From the NCBI GenBank assembly GCA_963785035.1, contig CAWATG010000005.1, positions 496,001 through 560,000 of the forward strand: a stretch of 64,000 nucleotides of DNA, written 5' to 3'. The notes under the pieces are model-generated. The model was not told the DNA's origin. It saw only the letters and a program-made list of their open reading frames with translations, and did no database searches. This document shows positions 45,488 to 53,841 of this stretch, piece after piece; position 1 is the first letter of the stretch; each line of letters begins with the position of its first letter. This stretch comes from CAWATG01 sp963785035 (GTDB lineage: Bacteria; Actinomycetota; Acidimicrobiia; IMCC26256; CAWATG01). The translations under genes and the position numbers were made by a program.

Positions 45488-45763
45488 CTACGCCTTGGGT
45501 TCGCCGGCGACATCGGCGCCGCCGGGGGCCGTCTTCGCCGATGGCAACAGCTCGTCCAGCGAACGCAGTGCATCGCCCGATGGGGACGCTGCGGAACGAT
45601 TCGCATTCTGTAATGCTGCAAACACTTCTTCACGGTGGACATCGACGTCGCGTGGCGCGCGGATACCGAGACGAACCTGATCTCCGCGCACTTCGAGCAC
45701 GGTGATGACAATGTCATGCCCAATCATGATGCTCTGGTTCGAGCGTCTCGTCAGAACGAGCAC
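45488..45763 (-). CDS. csrA: Carbon storage regulator CsrA
   Basis: The first 55 residues are typical CsrA: MLVLTRRSNQSIMIGHDIVI, VRLGIRAPRDVDVHREEVF. A C-terminal extension of about 35 residues (Ser/Ala/Pro-rich) is longer than in most CsrA proteins. In flagellated bacteria with fliW, CsrA represses flagellin translation and is antagonised by FliW. The GTG start has AGGAGG upstream. It is the last gene of the leftward flagellar transcript that also contains fliW. Confidence 0.95.
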   Translation of the reverse strand: MLVLTRRSNQSIMIGHDIVITVLEVRGDQVRLGIRAPRDVDVHREEVFAALQNANRSAASPSGDALRSLDELLPSAKTAPGGADVAGEPKA

Positions 45764-45846
45764 GTCGTGCCTCCTGGTAGCGCGGCGTGTGCGTGAGTGC
45801 GCCGCATGGAGATCATACGGCGCGAACGCGCGCGACAGGTGTGACC

Positions 45847-46602
45847 TTACGCGTTGTGTTGCGTCAAGACCGCGTGAAAGTCAGGCCGGTGCTCGCTGAG
45901 CCACGCGAGACCCTCCTCCAAGAGCTTCGCCCAACTCTCACCCTGACCCGTCGATCGCTCGCCGACGTGGTGCACGTAGGCACGACTCACAAAATGCATA
46001 TGGTCATGACGGACGAGATCCCAACAGATCAGGTCGTCACCGAACCAATTGGTATTGGGGAATCCACCCACGAGGTCAAACGTTGCATGCTCGATCCATG
46101 AGGCGATCGGCACCACCATTGGCGCTGCAACAATCGTCTGTTCGCTGTCGTAGGCCAGCATGCTTGGCGCAAGCTGTCCGCCGTTCGCAGCGCGAATATT
46201 CTGTGCGCCTTTGACGTAGTTGGAACGCGCGCCGACAAAACCAATCTTTCGATCCTTGAGATTCTCGCGGATGAACGCCACATCTTCGAGCAGCAACCGG
46301 ACAGTCTCGGGGTGGAACACCACATCGTCCCCGGTCACCAACAACTCCTCGGCGTCGGTCTGACTGGCACAGAAGTTCCAGGCCGCCGATGCCGTGGTGA
46401 TCCCCTGCGGCTGCGGGATGAGGCGCACGTTCGGATTCTTCGGAAGGTCCCGAGGCTCCTCGGCACCGTTCCAGCCGACGACGACATCGGCCTCAGGTGC
46501 GTACGCGCTGATTGCAGCAAGCGCGACCCGCAGGTCGTTCCATACAAGCTGTGCCGTCTCAGGTGTCGAGCGTCGTGCAACCGGCAACAGAATCGACAAC
46601 AT
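45847..46602 (-). CDS. Glycosyltransferase-like protein (GT-A fold)
   Basis: The 251-residue protein begins MLSILLPVARRSTPETAQLV. A nucleotide-sugar-binding region has ADVVVGWNGAEEPRDLP, LLVTGDDVVFHPETVRLLLE (a DxD-like GDDVVF) and FGDDLICWDLVRHDHMHFVS. These fit a family 2-type glycosyltransferase of the kind that glycosylates surface or flagellar proteins. It has a good ribosome site (AGGAGG). Its place between csrA and two larger glycosyltransferases in the flagellar operon suggests flagellin as acceptor; that is inference. Confidence 0.75.
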   Translation of the reverse strand: MLSILLPVARRSTPETAQLVWNDLRVALAAISAYAPEADVVVGWNGAEEPRDLPKNPNVRLIPQPQGITTASAAWNFCASQTDAEELLVTGDDVVFHPETVRLLLEDVAFIRENLKDRKIGFVGARSNYVKGAQNIRAANGGQLAPSMLAYDSEQTIVAAPMVVPIASWIEHATFDLVGGFPNTNWFGDDLICWDLVRHDHMHFVSRAYVHHVGERSTGQGESWAKLLEEGLAWLSEHRPDFHAVLTQHNA

Positions 46603-46611
46603 GACGCCTCC

Positions 46612-47973
46612 TTACCCTGGGGTGTTCGCCGCGGCTGAACCGGCATCCAGAGAGCGTGCCCGCCAAGTCATCGCACGTTCGCCAAGGTCGCTCACAGCAA
46701 GCTTTGAAGCGACCGCGAGCAGCACCGAATGAGGACCGAATCGATACCACAAGGCCTCACAAAACCTATCGGTCACTTCAGGACCGAACGCCAAGATCAC
46801 GCCGACCAGCGGAAGTAGCCCGCCAGACTCGACCAGCATCGCTAGTCGCTTGGGAATATCGGGAACACCGCGGTGATCGGCGTGCGCCAACACCAGAAAT
46901 GCCTCGTGCATATCCGGACGCTCGCCGATCGCCCGTAGGGCCTCGGCAACCGCTGCGTGGTTGTCGCCGGTCATCAACAACGCCTGGGCACGAAGGCAGG
47001 CCACCTCACACTCATCAGCAACCGCGAAGTTCTCACTGAACCCGGACAGGTTGGTCAGCAGCCGTAACGCCCGATGAGGATCTGTTTGAACAAGCGCGAT
47101 CCGTGCCTCGAGAAGATCCACGATTCCCTTGGGCGTCCCGAGCGCACGCAATTCCGGCAGCGCCGCCGCCGCCCCCACGACATCGCCGGTCTCGAGTCTG
47201 AGCACCGCCGCCAAACGCACTGCTGATCGGCGCAATCCGACGTCGTTCGTCGGTGTCGCTGCCGCGCGCTCATAGGCGTGGAGCGCCTCATCAGTTTGAC
47301 CCCCGAGCACAAAGGCTCTGGCACGCTCGAACCAGTGCTTTGCCTCATCGACGACTGCATCGTCGAGCAACGCGATCCGAAGATTTCGCTCAGCCTTGCC
47401 CCGAGCGGCCCAGATCTCATCGAGGTATCCCTCATGAATGATCTGGACATCGTCCCAGACCACGTTCGTGCCCGGGTCGCCGATTGGACGCGGCAGCTCG
47501 TGGATCCGACCCTGCCAGCGCATCCGTTCTCGACGAAACAAGCGCTGGACCTGGAAGCCCGTCCGAGGACGTACCGGAGCTGCACGAGATCCGGTGACGC
47601 TCAGCACTCGAAGGATGACCTCGTTGGTCGAATCCGGAACGGTTCGCAAACGGGAAAGGATGCGCCGTGCAGTGACCGACGGGTTGTCGAGGTATTCGTC
47701 CGCGTCGATACTCAAGACCCACTCGCCACGACACGCATCCAACGCAACGTTACGCGCCCACGCGAAATCATCACGCCACTCACCTTCGATCACATGCGCC
47801 CCCAAGGCGCGAGCAATCTCCACCGTGCGATCCGTCGAACCCGTATCGTGAATCACGACCTCGTCACCGAGCTCACGCACCGACAACAAACACTTCTCGA
47901 TCGACGCTTCCTCATCACGCGTGATCAACGCCACACTCACCAACGGCGTCGCTCGTTCAGATCGCACCGGCAC
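46612..47973 (-). CDS. Family 2 glycosyltransferase with C-terminal helical repeats, copy A
   Basis: The GT2 domain is in the first 220 residues: PLVSVALITRDEEASIEKCL, VVIHDTGSTDRTVEIARALG, the DxD in VLSIDADEYLDNP and FRRERMRWQGRIHELPR. Residues about 225-453 are alpha-helical, TPR-like (WFERARAFVLGGQTDEALHA). SUS-type acceptor data are lacking; location next to fliW and csrA points to flagellar glycosylation. It is a tandem paralogue of the next gene. A 271-base block of the two is identical, although the rest has diverged. Start is GTG, overlapping the upstream paralogue by 17 bases. Confidence 0.85.
   Translation of the reverse strand: MPVRSERATPLVSVALITRDEEASIEKCLLSVRELGDEVVIHDTGSTDRTVEIARALGAHVIEGEWRDDFAWARNVALDACRGEWVLSIDADEYLDNPSVTARRILSRLRTVPDSTNEVILRVLSVTGSRAAPVRPRTGFQVQRLFRRERMRWQGRIHELPRPIGDPGTNVVWDDVQIIHEGYLDEIWAARGKAERNLRIALLDDAVVDEAKHWFERARAFVLGGQTDEALHAYERAAATPTNDVGLRRSAVRLAAVLRLETGDVVGAAAALPELRALGTPKGIVDLLEARIALVQTDPHRALRLLTNLSGFSENFAVADECEVACLRAQALLMTGDNHAAVAEALRAIGERPDMHEAFLVLAHADHRGVPDIPKRLAMLVESGGLLPLVGVILAFGPEVTDRFCEALWYRFGPHSVLLAVASKLAVSDLGERAMTWRARSLDAGSAAANTPG
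47681..47951. repeat. 271-base perfect direct repeat, copy A (within glycosyltransferase gene)
   Basis: This block is identical base for base to 49025-49295, an offset of 1344. It encodes the first 90 residues of the glycosyltransferase core, from PLVSVALITRD to IDADEYLDNP. Identity stops sharply at both ends (C against G at the left, C against T at the right). Outside it the two genes differ at many positions, including third codon positions. Confidence 0.95.
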
Positions 47974-49338
47974 TCTCCTTGCCGATGATCGCGTCCGCGC
48001 GTGCTTGCCAGATGGCGGAGCGTTCGCCGATTTCGCTCGCTGCCAGTTTCGCAGCGACAGCCGTCAGCACCGAGGTGCTCCCGAAGCGATACCACAATGC
48101 CTCACAAAAGCGATCGGTCACTTCAGGACCCGTCGCCAGAAGCCTGCCGACGACGGCGAGGAGTCCTTGGGGCTCGATCACCCGCGCCAAACGGGTGGGA
48201 ACATCGGGCGCACCACGATCATCGGCAAGGATCAGCACGAGCAGCGCCTCGTGTGCGTCCGGCCTCACCGCGATGGCCGCCAACGCCTCCGTGACCGCCA
48301 GCGTCCATATCACCCGACCATCAGAGCGGCCTGCGAGCGGTAGACCGAGACCTCTGCGTCTTCGGCTGTGGCGAAGTTCTCGCTGAATCCCGTGAGGTTG
48401 TGCAGCAATCGCAGCGCCCGACGCGGATCGTTCTGCGCGATGGCGACCCGCGCCTCGAAGAGGTCGACGACTCCCTTGGTCGCGCCCATCGCACGCAGTC
48501 GAGGCACCGCTGCCGCGGCGCCGTCGATGTCACACCGTTCGAGACGCAGGACACCCGCGAGCCGGACCGCGGCACGAGCAGTTCCGGGATCGGTATCGGG
48601 AGCATTCGCCGCACGTTCGTACGCATCGAGCGCCTCCTCGGGCCGATCGGCGGCAACCAAGGCACGCGCCTGCTCGAACCATGCCTTCGCACAATCGCCG
48701 TGGTCGTCGAGGAGGGCCAGTCGCAGGTTGCGTTCGGCCTTGTCCCGACCTTCCCAGACCTCGAGCAGGTATCCATCGTGAAGGATCGTCACGTCATCCC
48801 AGATGAGATGGGTTCCGGGATCGCCGATCGCTTTGGGCAACTCGTGGATCCGGCCGTGCCAGCGCATCCGTTCCCGACGAAACAAACGCTGGACCTGGAA
48901 GCCCGCCGACGGCCTCACCGGCGCCGCACGCGTCCCCGCAAGGCTGACCACTTCGATGAGGATTTCGGTGACGGCGCTACGCGTCGTGGCGAGTCGCGAT
49001 CGGATTCGCGCGGCCGTGGGACCGGGGTTGTCGAGGTATTCGTCCGCGTCGATACTCAAGACCCACTCGCCACGACACGCATCCAACGCAACGTTACGCG
49101 CCCACGCGAAATCATCACGCCACTCACCTTCGATCACATGCGCCCCCAAGGCGCGAGCAATCTCCACCGTGCGATCCGTCGAACCCGTATCGTGAATCAC
49201 GACCTCGTCACCGAGCTCACGCACCGACAACAAACACTTCTCGATCGACGCTTCCTCATCACGCGTGATCAACGCCACACTCACCAACGGCGTCGTCGCT
49301 TGCGGTTCGATGTTGTCAGGGCGCAATGACACGAGCAC
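47957..49338 (-). CDS. Family 2 glycosyltransferase with C-terminal helical repeats, copy B, frame broken
   Basis: The domain order is the same as in copy A: GT2 core with IDADEYLDNP, MRWHGRIHELPKAIGDPG, then a TPR-like helical half (WFEQARALVAADRPEEALDA). A break near 48305-48315 behaves as one missing base. The end continues in another frame as ALAAIAVRPDAHEALLVLIL and finishes RADAIIGKESAGAI. It starts at a GTG 32 bases after fliW. Retention of two diverging copies suggests different acceptor sites or sugars. Confidence 0.82.
49025..49295. repeat. 271-base perfect direct repeat, copy B
   Basis: Exact partner of 47681-47951, inside the second glycosyltransferase gene. The two are in the same orientation and phase, so both encode the same 90 residues. 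The sharp borders suggest gene conversion rather than a young full-length duplication. Confidence 0.95.
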
Positions 49339-49370
49339 TCCCCGAGTACGTGTCCTGAAGTGACCAGTGC

Positions 49371-49781
49371 CTACTGAGCAGTGAGGGGCGTGCGAACGTC
49401 ATACTGCGGATCCATCAACACAGCTTGGATCGCCTCGCTCGTCTTTTGGTTGATCACGATCGGGCCCAGCAGGTTCGCCGTCGCGTCACTCGGCGCGTTC
49501 CCGAGTGTCAGGATGACCAACACCAGGGCGTCGCCAGGATCCTCCAGACCTATGCGCGCCGCCGACTCATCGTCGATCTCTGGCTCATAGTCCGGGAAGA
49601 AGATGATCGGATGCGTGACAACGAACGTCAGATCCGGATCGTCGACCGAGCGCAACAGCGAGAACGGACTGCCTTCACCCCCCCATTGCACAATGGCGAA
49701 TCGCCGCGCCTCGGGAAATGCCGGCAGGCCGGAGGCGAAGGTGATCTCGGGAATGACTTCAACGGTTGTGGTAGGCGACAT
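49371..49781 (-). CDS. fliW: Flagellar assembly factor FliW
   Basis: FliW binds flagellin and CsrA in turn, so flagellin synthesis follows export. The 136-residue product has the family pattern ITFASGLPAFPEARRFAIVQ, SPFSLLRSVDDPDLTFVVTH, YEPEIDDESAARIGLED, LVLVILTLGN and the closing NLLGPIVINQKTSEAIQAV. The gene follows flgL by seven bases and is on the same transcript as csrA, with three glycosyltransferase genes between. Confidence 0.95.
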   Translation of the reverse strand: MSPTTTVEVIPEITFASGLPAFPEARRFAIVQWGGEGSPFSLLRSVDDPDLTFVVTHPIIFFPDYEPEIDDESAARIGLEDPGDALVLVILTLGNAPSDATANLLGPIVINQKTSEAIQAVLMDPQYDVRTPLTAQ

Positions 49782-49788
49782 CGAAACC

Positions 49789-50672
49789 TCAGCGAAGGAA
49801 GTCGACCAGCGAAGGCGTGATTACCTTGCTGGTAGCCGCAAGTGCGGCTTGGTAGGCGATCTCTTGAGTCTTGAGATCAATGATCGTCTTGGGAAGGTCG
49901 ACGTCCTCGATGTCGGACAGGCCTTGCTGAATCTGCAGGGCCAGGTCATCATTCCGTGATTGCATGTTCTGGAGCCGGTTGTATCGAGCACCAACAGTGC
50001 TTTGCGCGTTGTGAATCAGCGTGAGACTCGTATCGAGCGCACCCAGATCATTTGGAAGGTTGGTCACGTTCGAGCGCAGGTCATTGGAGATCTGTGTGAG
50101 TGTTGCGAACAGACCGGTGACCGTGTCACCGAAAACATCGGTACCGAGAATGTTCACATCCACGGTCTGATTGAACCCGATCGATCGCGTGACAGCGCCG
50201 GCGTTGCCGACAAAGGCTCCGGCGTTGTCGAACGCGATCGGAGAAGCCGACGTCCCACCGAAGATCGGACGCCCGAGGTATTGGGTGTTGCCGAGTCCGA
50301 GCAGGCTCTCGCGCAGCTGGTCGACCTCATCGGCGATTGCATTGCGGTCGCCTGGACTGAGGGATCCGTTCTGGCCCTGGACCACGAGGTCCCGAACACG
50401 CTGCGTCTGCGCGACGACGCTCTGCAGCGTGGTGTCGGCCACGCCGAGCCAACTCATACCATCGTCGATGTTCTTCGCGAACTGCTGGACTCGTGCACCC
50501 TCCCCGCGGAAGCGGAGCGAGGAAACGATGCCCTGCGGGGAGTCCGACGGTCGGCTCATGACTTTGCCGGAGGACAGTTGCTGCTGCAGCGTCTGATACC
50601 CGCGAGCGATGCGGAGAGATTGCTGAATGTCTTGTCGAAGAGCGACTGCTGCGAGACGCGGGATGTGTCCAT
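49789..50672 (-). CDS. flgL: Flagellar hook-associated protein 3 (FlgL), frame broken near the start
   Basis: The N-terminus from the ATG reads MDTSRVSQQSLF. It then shifts (near 50630-50645, one missing base) to RQDIQQSLRIARGYQTLQQQ, joining the main frame SRPSDSPQGIVSSLRFRG. The C-terminus, VDLPKTIIDLKTQEIAYQAA and the following LAATSKVITPSLVDFL, is typical of FlgL and flagellin-like coiled coils. It forms the hook-filament junction with FlgK. The gene lies ten bases after flgK on the same strand, with AGAGG before the ATG. Confidence 0.92.
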
Positions 50673-50682
50673 GGTCGTCCTC

Positions 50683-52383
50683 TTACCTGCCGATCAAGCC
50701 GGTACGGTTCACGAGCGTGTCGAGCATCTCGTCGATTGTGGTCATGTACCGCGCCGCAGCCTGGTATGCGTGCTGGTAGGCAGTCATGTTGATCATCTCT
50801 TCGTCAATATTCACGCCGGCCTGAGCAGTCCGCGTCGAATCAATGGACGACGTCAGGGTTGCTTGGGTTCGTGCCCGGTTATTGACATCATTGGCCTCGA
50901 CGCCAAGGCCCACGATGTAGGCCCGATAGGACGCATCGGGGCCTGTCGGACTCGACGTCAATGCAGAGAGCGCAAGAGCCCAGGATCCGTCGTTTGCGCC
51001 AAGACTTGCCTTGCCTGCTCCGAGTGCCGACGGGTTGCCGATGAGCGCCGGATCCACCGCGAGCGTTTCGGCATTCGTTCCCGAGAAGAAGGCCCGTCCG
51101 CCGATGCCGTCGAGCCCCAACGGCGTGTCTCCCAGCAGCGTCACCAGGCCGACGTTGGCCCCAACTCCGGAGACAGTCAACGCCTGGCCCGACGTACCTG
51201 GGTCAATCGCTATGCGTAGTGGGGTTCCGTTGCCGCCGGTCACGGTTGCCACTGCGACCCCTGCGCTACCCGTGGCTGTGTCGAGCGCCGTCTGCAGTGC
51301 GGACTGCAGCGCAGCGGCACCGCCGACACCGGAAAAGTCGGAGCCCGTGACCGAGACATTGGGATACGCAACGCCACCGACGGAGAGTCCGAATTGGAGA
51401 GAGCCCAATGCCGTGAGGTTCTGGCTTCCAACGGCGATCGTTCCCCGAACCGCTGTATGTACCGAGTTCACCGAGTTCGCGAGCTGTACCGCCAGCGAAT
51501 CGAGCCCCGCCTTGTATCGCGGGATGAGATCGTTGACCGTGGTCAGCTGCCCGCCGATGGAACCGCCGGTTGCATTTGCGTTGAAGCCCGTTGCAGCCCA
51601 GTTGATGGTGGTGTTGGGTCCTGAGATTCCCCCTTCGATCGCGAAGGAGTACACACCCGATACCAGGAAGTTGCCACCGATCATGACATCGACCACACCC
51701 GTCTCGTTGTGACGTGTCGTGACGCCGACAAGGCTCGAAAGCTGATTGATCAACACATCACGTTGATCGAGGAGCTCATTGTGTGGAAGGTTGGCGACTG
51801 CTGCGGTCTGAATTGTGGCGTTGAGGCTCGCGATATTCGCCGAGATCGCGTTCACCTGGCTGACATTTGCCTCCAGCTGATCCAAGGTCTGCTGCTTCAT
51901 CGTGTCGAGGCTTGCATCGGCGGCATTGAAGCTCGATGTGAGGGTCGAAGCACGCAGCACGAGTTGACTACGTGATGCGAGATCACTCGGCATGTTCGCG
52001 ACGTCGTTCCAGGATGACCAAAAGGCAGAGAGCTGGCTTTGAATGCCCGTGTCGCTCGGCTCGTTGAACATGTCCTCGATAGCTGCGAGCGCCGCCTTCG
52101 TCTCATCGAGGCTGGCGCTGGCGGCGTGCGCCACATAGCCCTGAATCTCGAGGAGCGTCTCACGAAAGCGCGAGATCCCGTCGACGTTGACGCCGTCACC
52201 GCCACCGTGCCAGGTCGCGAAAATTGCGGGAACCTTTGGTCCCGTCCTCGCCGACTGTTCCATGCGTTGGCGCGAGTAGCCCTCGGTGTTGACGTTCGCG
52301 AGGTTCTGACCGGTGACATCGAGCCCGCGCTGCGCTGCGTAGAGGCCCGAGAGCGCTACCGATAGCGCACCGAAGTCAGACAC
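50683..52383 (-). CDS. flgK: Flagellar hook-associated protein 1 (FlgK)
   Basis: The start SDFGALSVALSGLYAAQRGL with TGQNLANVNTEGYSRQR is the FlgK rod-like N-terminus. The C-terminus INMTAYQHAYQAAARYMTTI and DEMLDTLVNRTG packs with it. The middle contains SQLSAFWSSWNDVANMPSDL, typical of FlgK, and a flagellin-IN-like module. At 566 residues it is of usual size. The ATG directly follows the flgN stop. Confidence 0.95.
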   Translation of the reverse strand: MSDFGALSVALSGLYAAQRGLDVTGQNLANVNTEGYSRQRMEQSARTGPKVPAIFATWHGGGDGVNVDGISRFRETLLEIQGYVAHAASASLDETKAALAAIEDMFNEPSDTGIQSQLSAFWSSWNDVANMPSDLASRSQLVLRASTLTSSFNAADASLDTMKQQTLDQLEANVSQVNAISANIASLNATIQTAAVANLPHNELLDQRDVLINQLSSLVGVTTRHNETGVVDVMIGGNFLVSGVYSFAIEGGISGPNTTINWAATGFNANATGGSIGGQLTTVNDLIPRYKAGLDSLAVQLANSVNSVHTAVRGTIAVGSQNLTALGSLQFGLSVGGVAYPNVSVTGSDFSGVGGAAALQSALQTALDTATGSAGVAVATVTGGNGTPLRIAIDPGTSGQALTVSGVGANVGLVTLLGDTPLGLDGIGGRAFFSGTNAETLAVDPALIGNPSALGAGKASLGANDGSWALALSALTSSPTGPDASYRAYIVGLGVEANDVNNRARTQATLTSSIDSTRTAQAGVNIDEEMINMTAYQHAYQAAARYMTTIDEMLDTLVNRTGLIGR

Positions 52384-52869
52384 CTAGATCACCTCGTTGA
52401 TCAACCCAAGGCTTCCTTGCCGGTCCATGGTCACACCCGTTGGCGAGTACATGTCGGGTGAGAGCTCGCCAAGGGTGACGAGCGCATCGCGCGCTGCACG
52501 TTGGCCTCGTGCCAACATCTCGCGATTGCTCTGTGCGAGCCCATCGATCTCTTGCGCGAGCTCCAACAACGCCCCGCGGTGATCGGAGAAGATGCGACCC
52601 CACGGGCCGGTCGAAAGTTTGGAGAGCTCCTTGAGTGTCGGCGTGCGCTCGAAGCCAAGCTCTGCCGCGAGAGCCTCGAGTTCGACGGCACGGTCCAGCT
52701 CGACTCGCTTGATCTGCGCAAGCACCGTTTCGACCTCCCGGGTCGCCTGTGTGAGCCAGCGCGTCCGACCGGATGCCAAGATGAGCTGCTCTTCCTCGAG
52801 CTTGAAGAGCAGGAGCTCAAGGAGTTGCCGCTCTCGCCAAAGAATGTTGGAGACTTCACTCAGTTGCAT
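52384..52869 (-). CDS. flgN: FlgN-family export chaperone
   Basis: The 161-residue, almost wholly helical protein begins MQLSEVSNILWRERQLLELL with LLFKLEEEQLILASGRTRWL, the form of FlgN proteins. It ends near SPTGVTMDRQGSLGLINEVI, a likely substrate-binding tail. FlgN keeps FlgK and FlgL soluble and delivers them to the export gate; here it lies directly upstream of both. A sigma-28-like -10 box is found about 30 bases upstream. Confidence 0.88.
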   Translation of the reverse strand: MQLSEVSNILWRERQLLELLLFKLEEEQLILASGRTRWLTQATREVETVLAQIKRVELDRAVELEALAAELGFERTPTLKELSKLSTGPWGRIFSDHRGALLELAQEIDGLAQSNREMLARGQRAARDALVTLGELSPDMYSPTGVTMDRQGSLGLINEVI

Positions 52870-52899
52870 GTTCCGTCACCTCGAGTCAGCACGGTTTCC

Positions 52900-52926
52900 T
52901 CATCGGCAGACGAGAAGGCTCGTGAA
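52900..52926 (-). promoter_or_regulatory. Putative sigma-28 promoter of the flgN-flgK-flgL operon
   Basis: On the minus strand GCCGATGA (52907-52900) differs from the FliA/WhiG -10 consensus GCCGATAA at one position. The only -35 candidate is TTCA, 15 bases upstream (52926-52923), a weak match to TAAA. A transcript from here would have a leader of about 24 bases. Confidence 0.42.
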
Positions 52927-52980
52927 GGGAAGCGGCGGAATCTTTTCGTATGGTTCGGGCAGTTATGGGCGCGGCGTTCC

Positions 52981-53631
52981 TCAGCCGATGAGACCCAGCG
53001 CAATCGCTCGGCCTATCGCCTCGTTCCGATTTGCAGCATCCAACTTCGTGTAGATGTGCGCAAGGTGCGTCTTGACCGTCGCCAACGTCACGTACATCGC
53101 CGACGCGAGCTCCCGATTGGTGCGACCCTCGGCCAAAAGGCCCAACACCTCCCGCTCACGCTTCGTCAGCATGAGATCCGCCGCAGCGCCATCACCTTGG
53201 GGATCACCAGCGCTTTCGAGCGGACTGACCGCGCCCACGAGCGAAGGCACCAGGGCCGGCGCCACAACGCGCTCCCCACGGTGAATCCGCTTGACGGCCT
53301 CACGGATGTCGGACAGGCCGGCGCTGCGGAGAATCAGCCCATCGGCGTCCAGGGCCAGCAGCTCGGCGATCTCGTCACGAGTGGTTCCGCCCAGCATGAC
53401 AAGAACCGACGGTGGATCGCTTCGAGCCTTCAATCGTCTGACCAACTCACTGACCGGTAGGTCAGCAACAGCGCCGATGACCACGAGGGACGCCGTGTAC
53501 TCACCGACCAGGCGTACAACGTCACGGCCCAACGCAGTCTCCCCCGCTACTCGAACCCCGCAAGGCCCAAGGACCGCAACGAGTCCGACACGAACCACTG
53601 GCAGCCCGTCGACGACAACGGCTATTGGCAT
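52981..53631 (-). CDS. LuxR/NarL-type regulator with a degenerate receiver domain
   Basis: The C-terminal HTH is clear: LTKREREVLGLLAEGRTNRE, then LASAMYVTLATVKTHLAHIY and TKLDAANRNEAIGRAI. The N-terminal domain aligns with NarL-type receivers but lacks the key residues. The acidic pair is VVDG rather than DD, the phospho-aspartate position reads VVIGAV, and the conserved lysine is an arginine (LILRSAG). It is therefore probably not phosphorylated by a kinase. It sits between flgN and the flagellar sigma gene and may control early flagellar genes. ATG MPIAVVVDGLP is the chosen start. Confidence 0.85.
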   Translation of the reverse strand: MPIAVVVDGLPVVRVGLVAVLGPCGVRVAGETALGRDVVRLVGEYTASLVVIGAVADLPVSELVRRLKARSDPPSVLVMLGGTTRDEIAELLALDADGLILRSAGLSDIREAVKRIHRGERVVAPALVPSLVGAVSPLESAGDPQGDGAAADLMLTKREREVLGLLAEGRTNRELASAMYVTLATVKTHLAHIYTKLDAANRNEAIGRAIALGLIG

Positions 53632-53841
53632 TGCTCTGGTCACCGCTGCGAGCCTCCACTGGACATCCAACGAGTCCCGCACGGGTGCAATCCCAGAACG
53701 GGCTCGAGAGCAGCCTTTTTACGTCCGATCACCCTATGAGATCGGCATATCCTGATGAATTACAAAGCCGTCATTCATCCTCTCGGCTGATTTCTCTCTC
53801 CGTGGTTCAAGGACCACTCCTTGTGACGTCGATGCCTCCAC

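Noticed and set aside
53683..53841. Sigma-28 promoter for the NarL-type gene (GCCGATCT on the minus strand)
   Set aside because: The -10-like box is present but no acceptable -35 lies at 15-17 bases.
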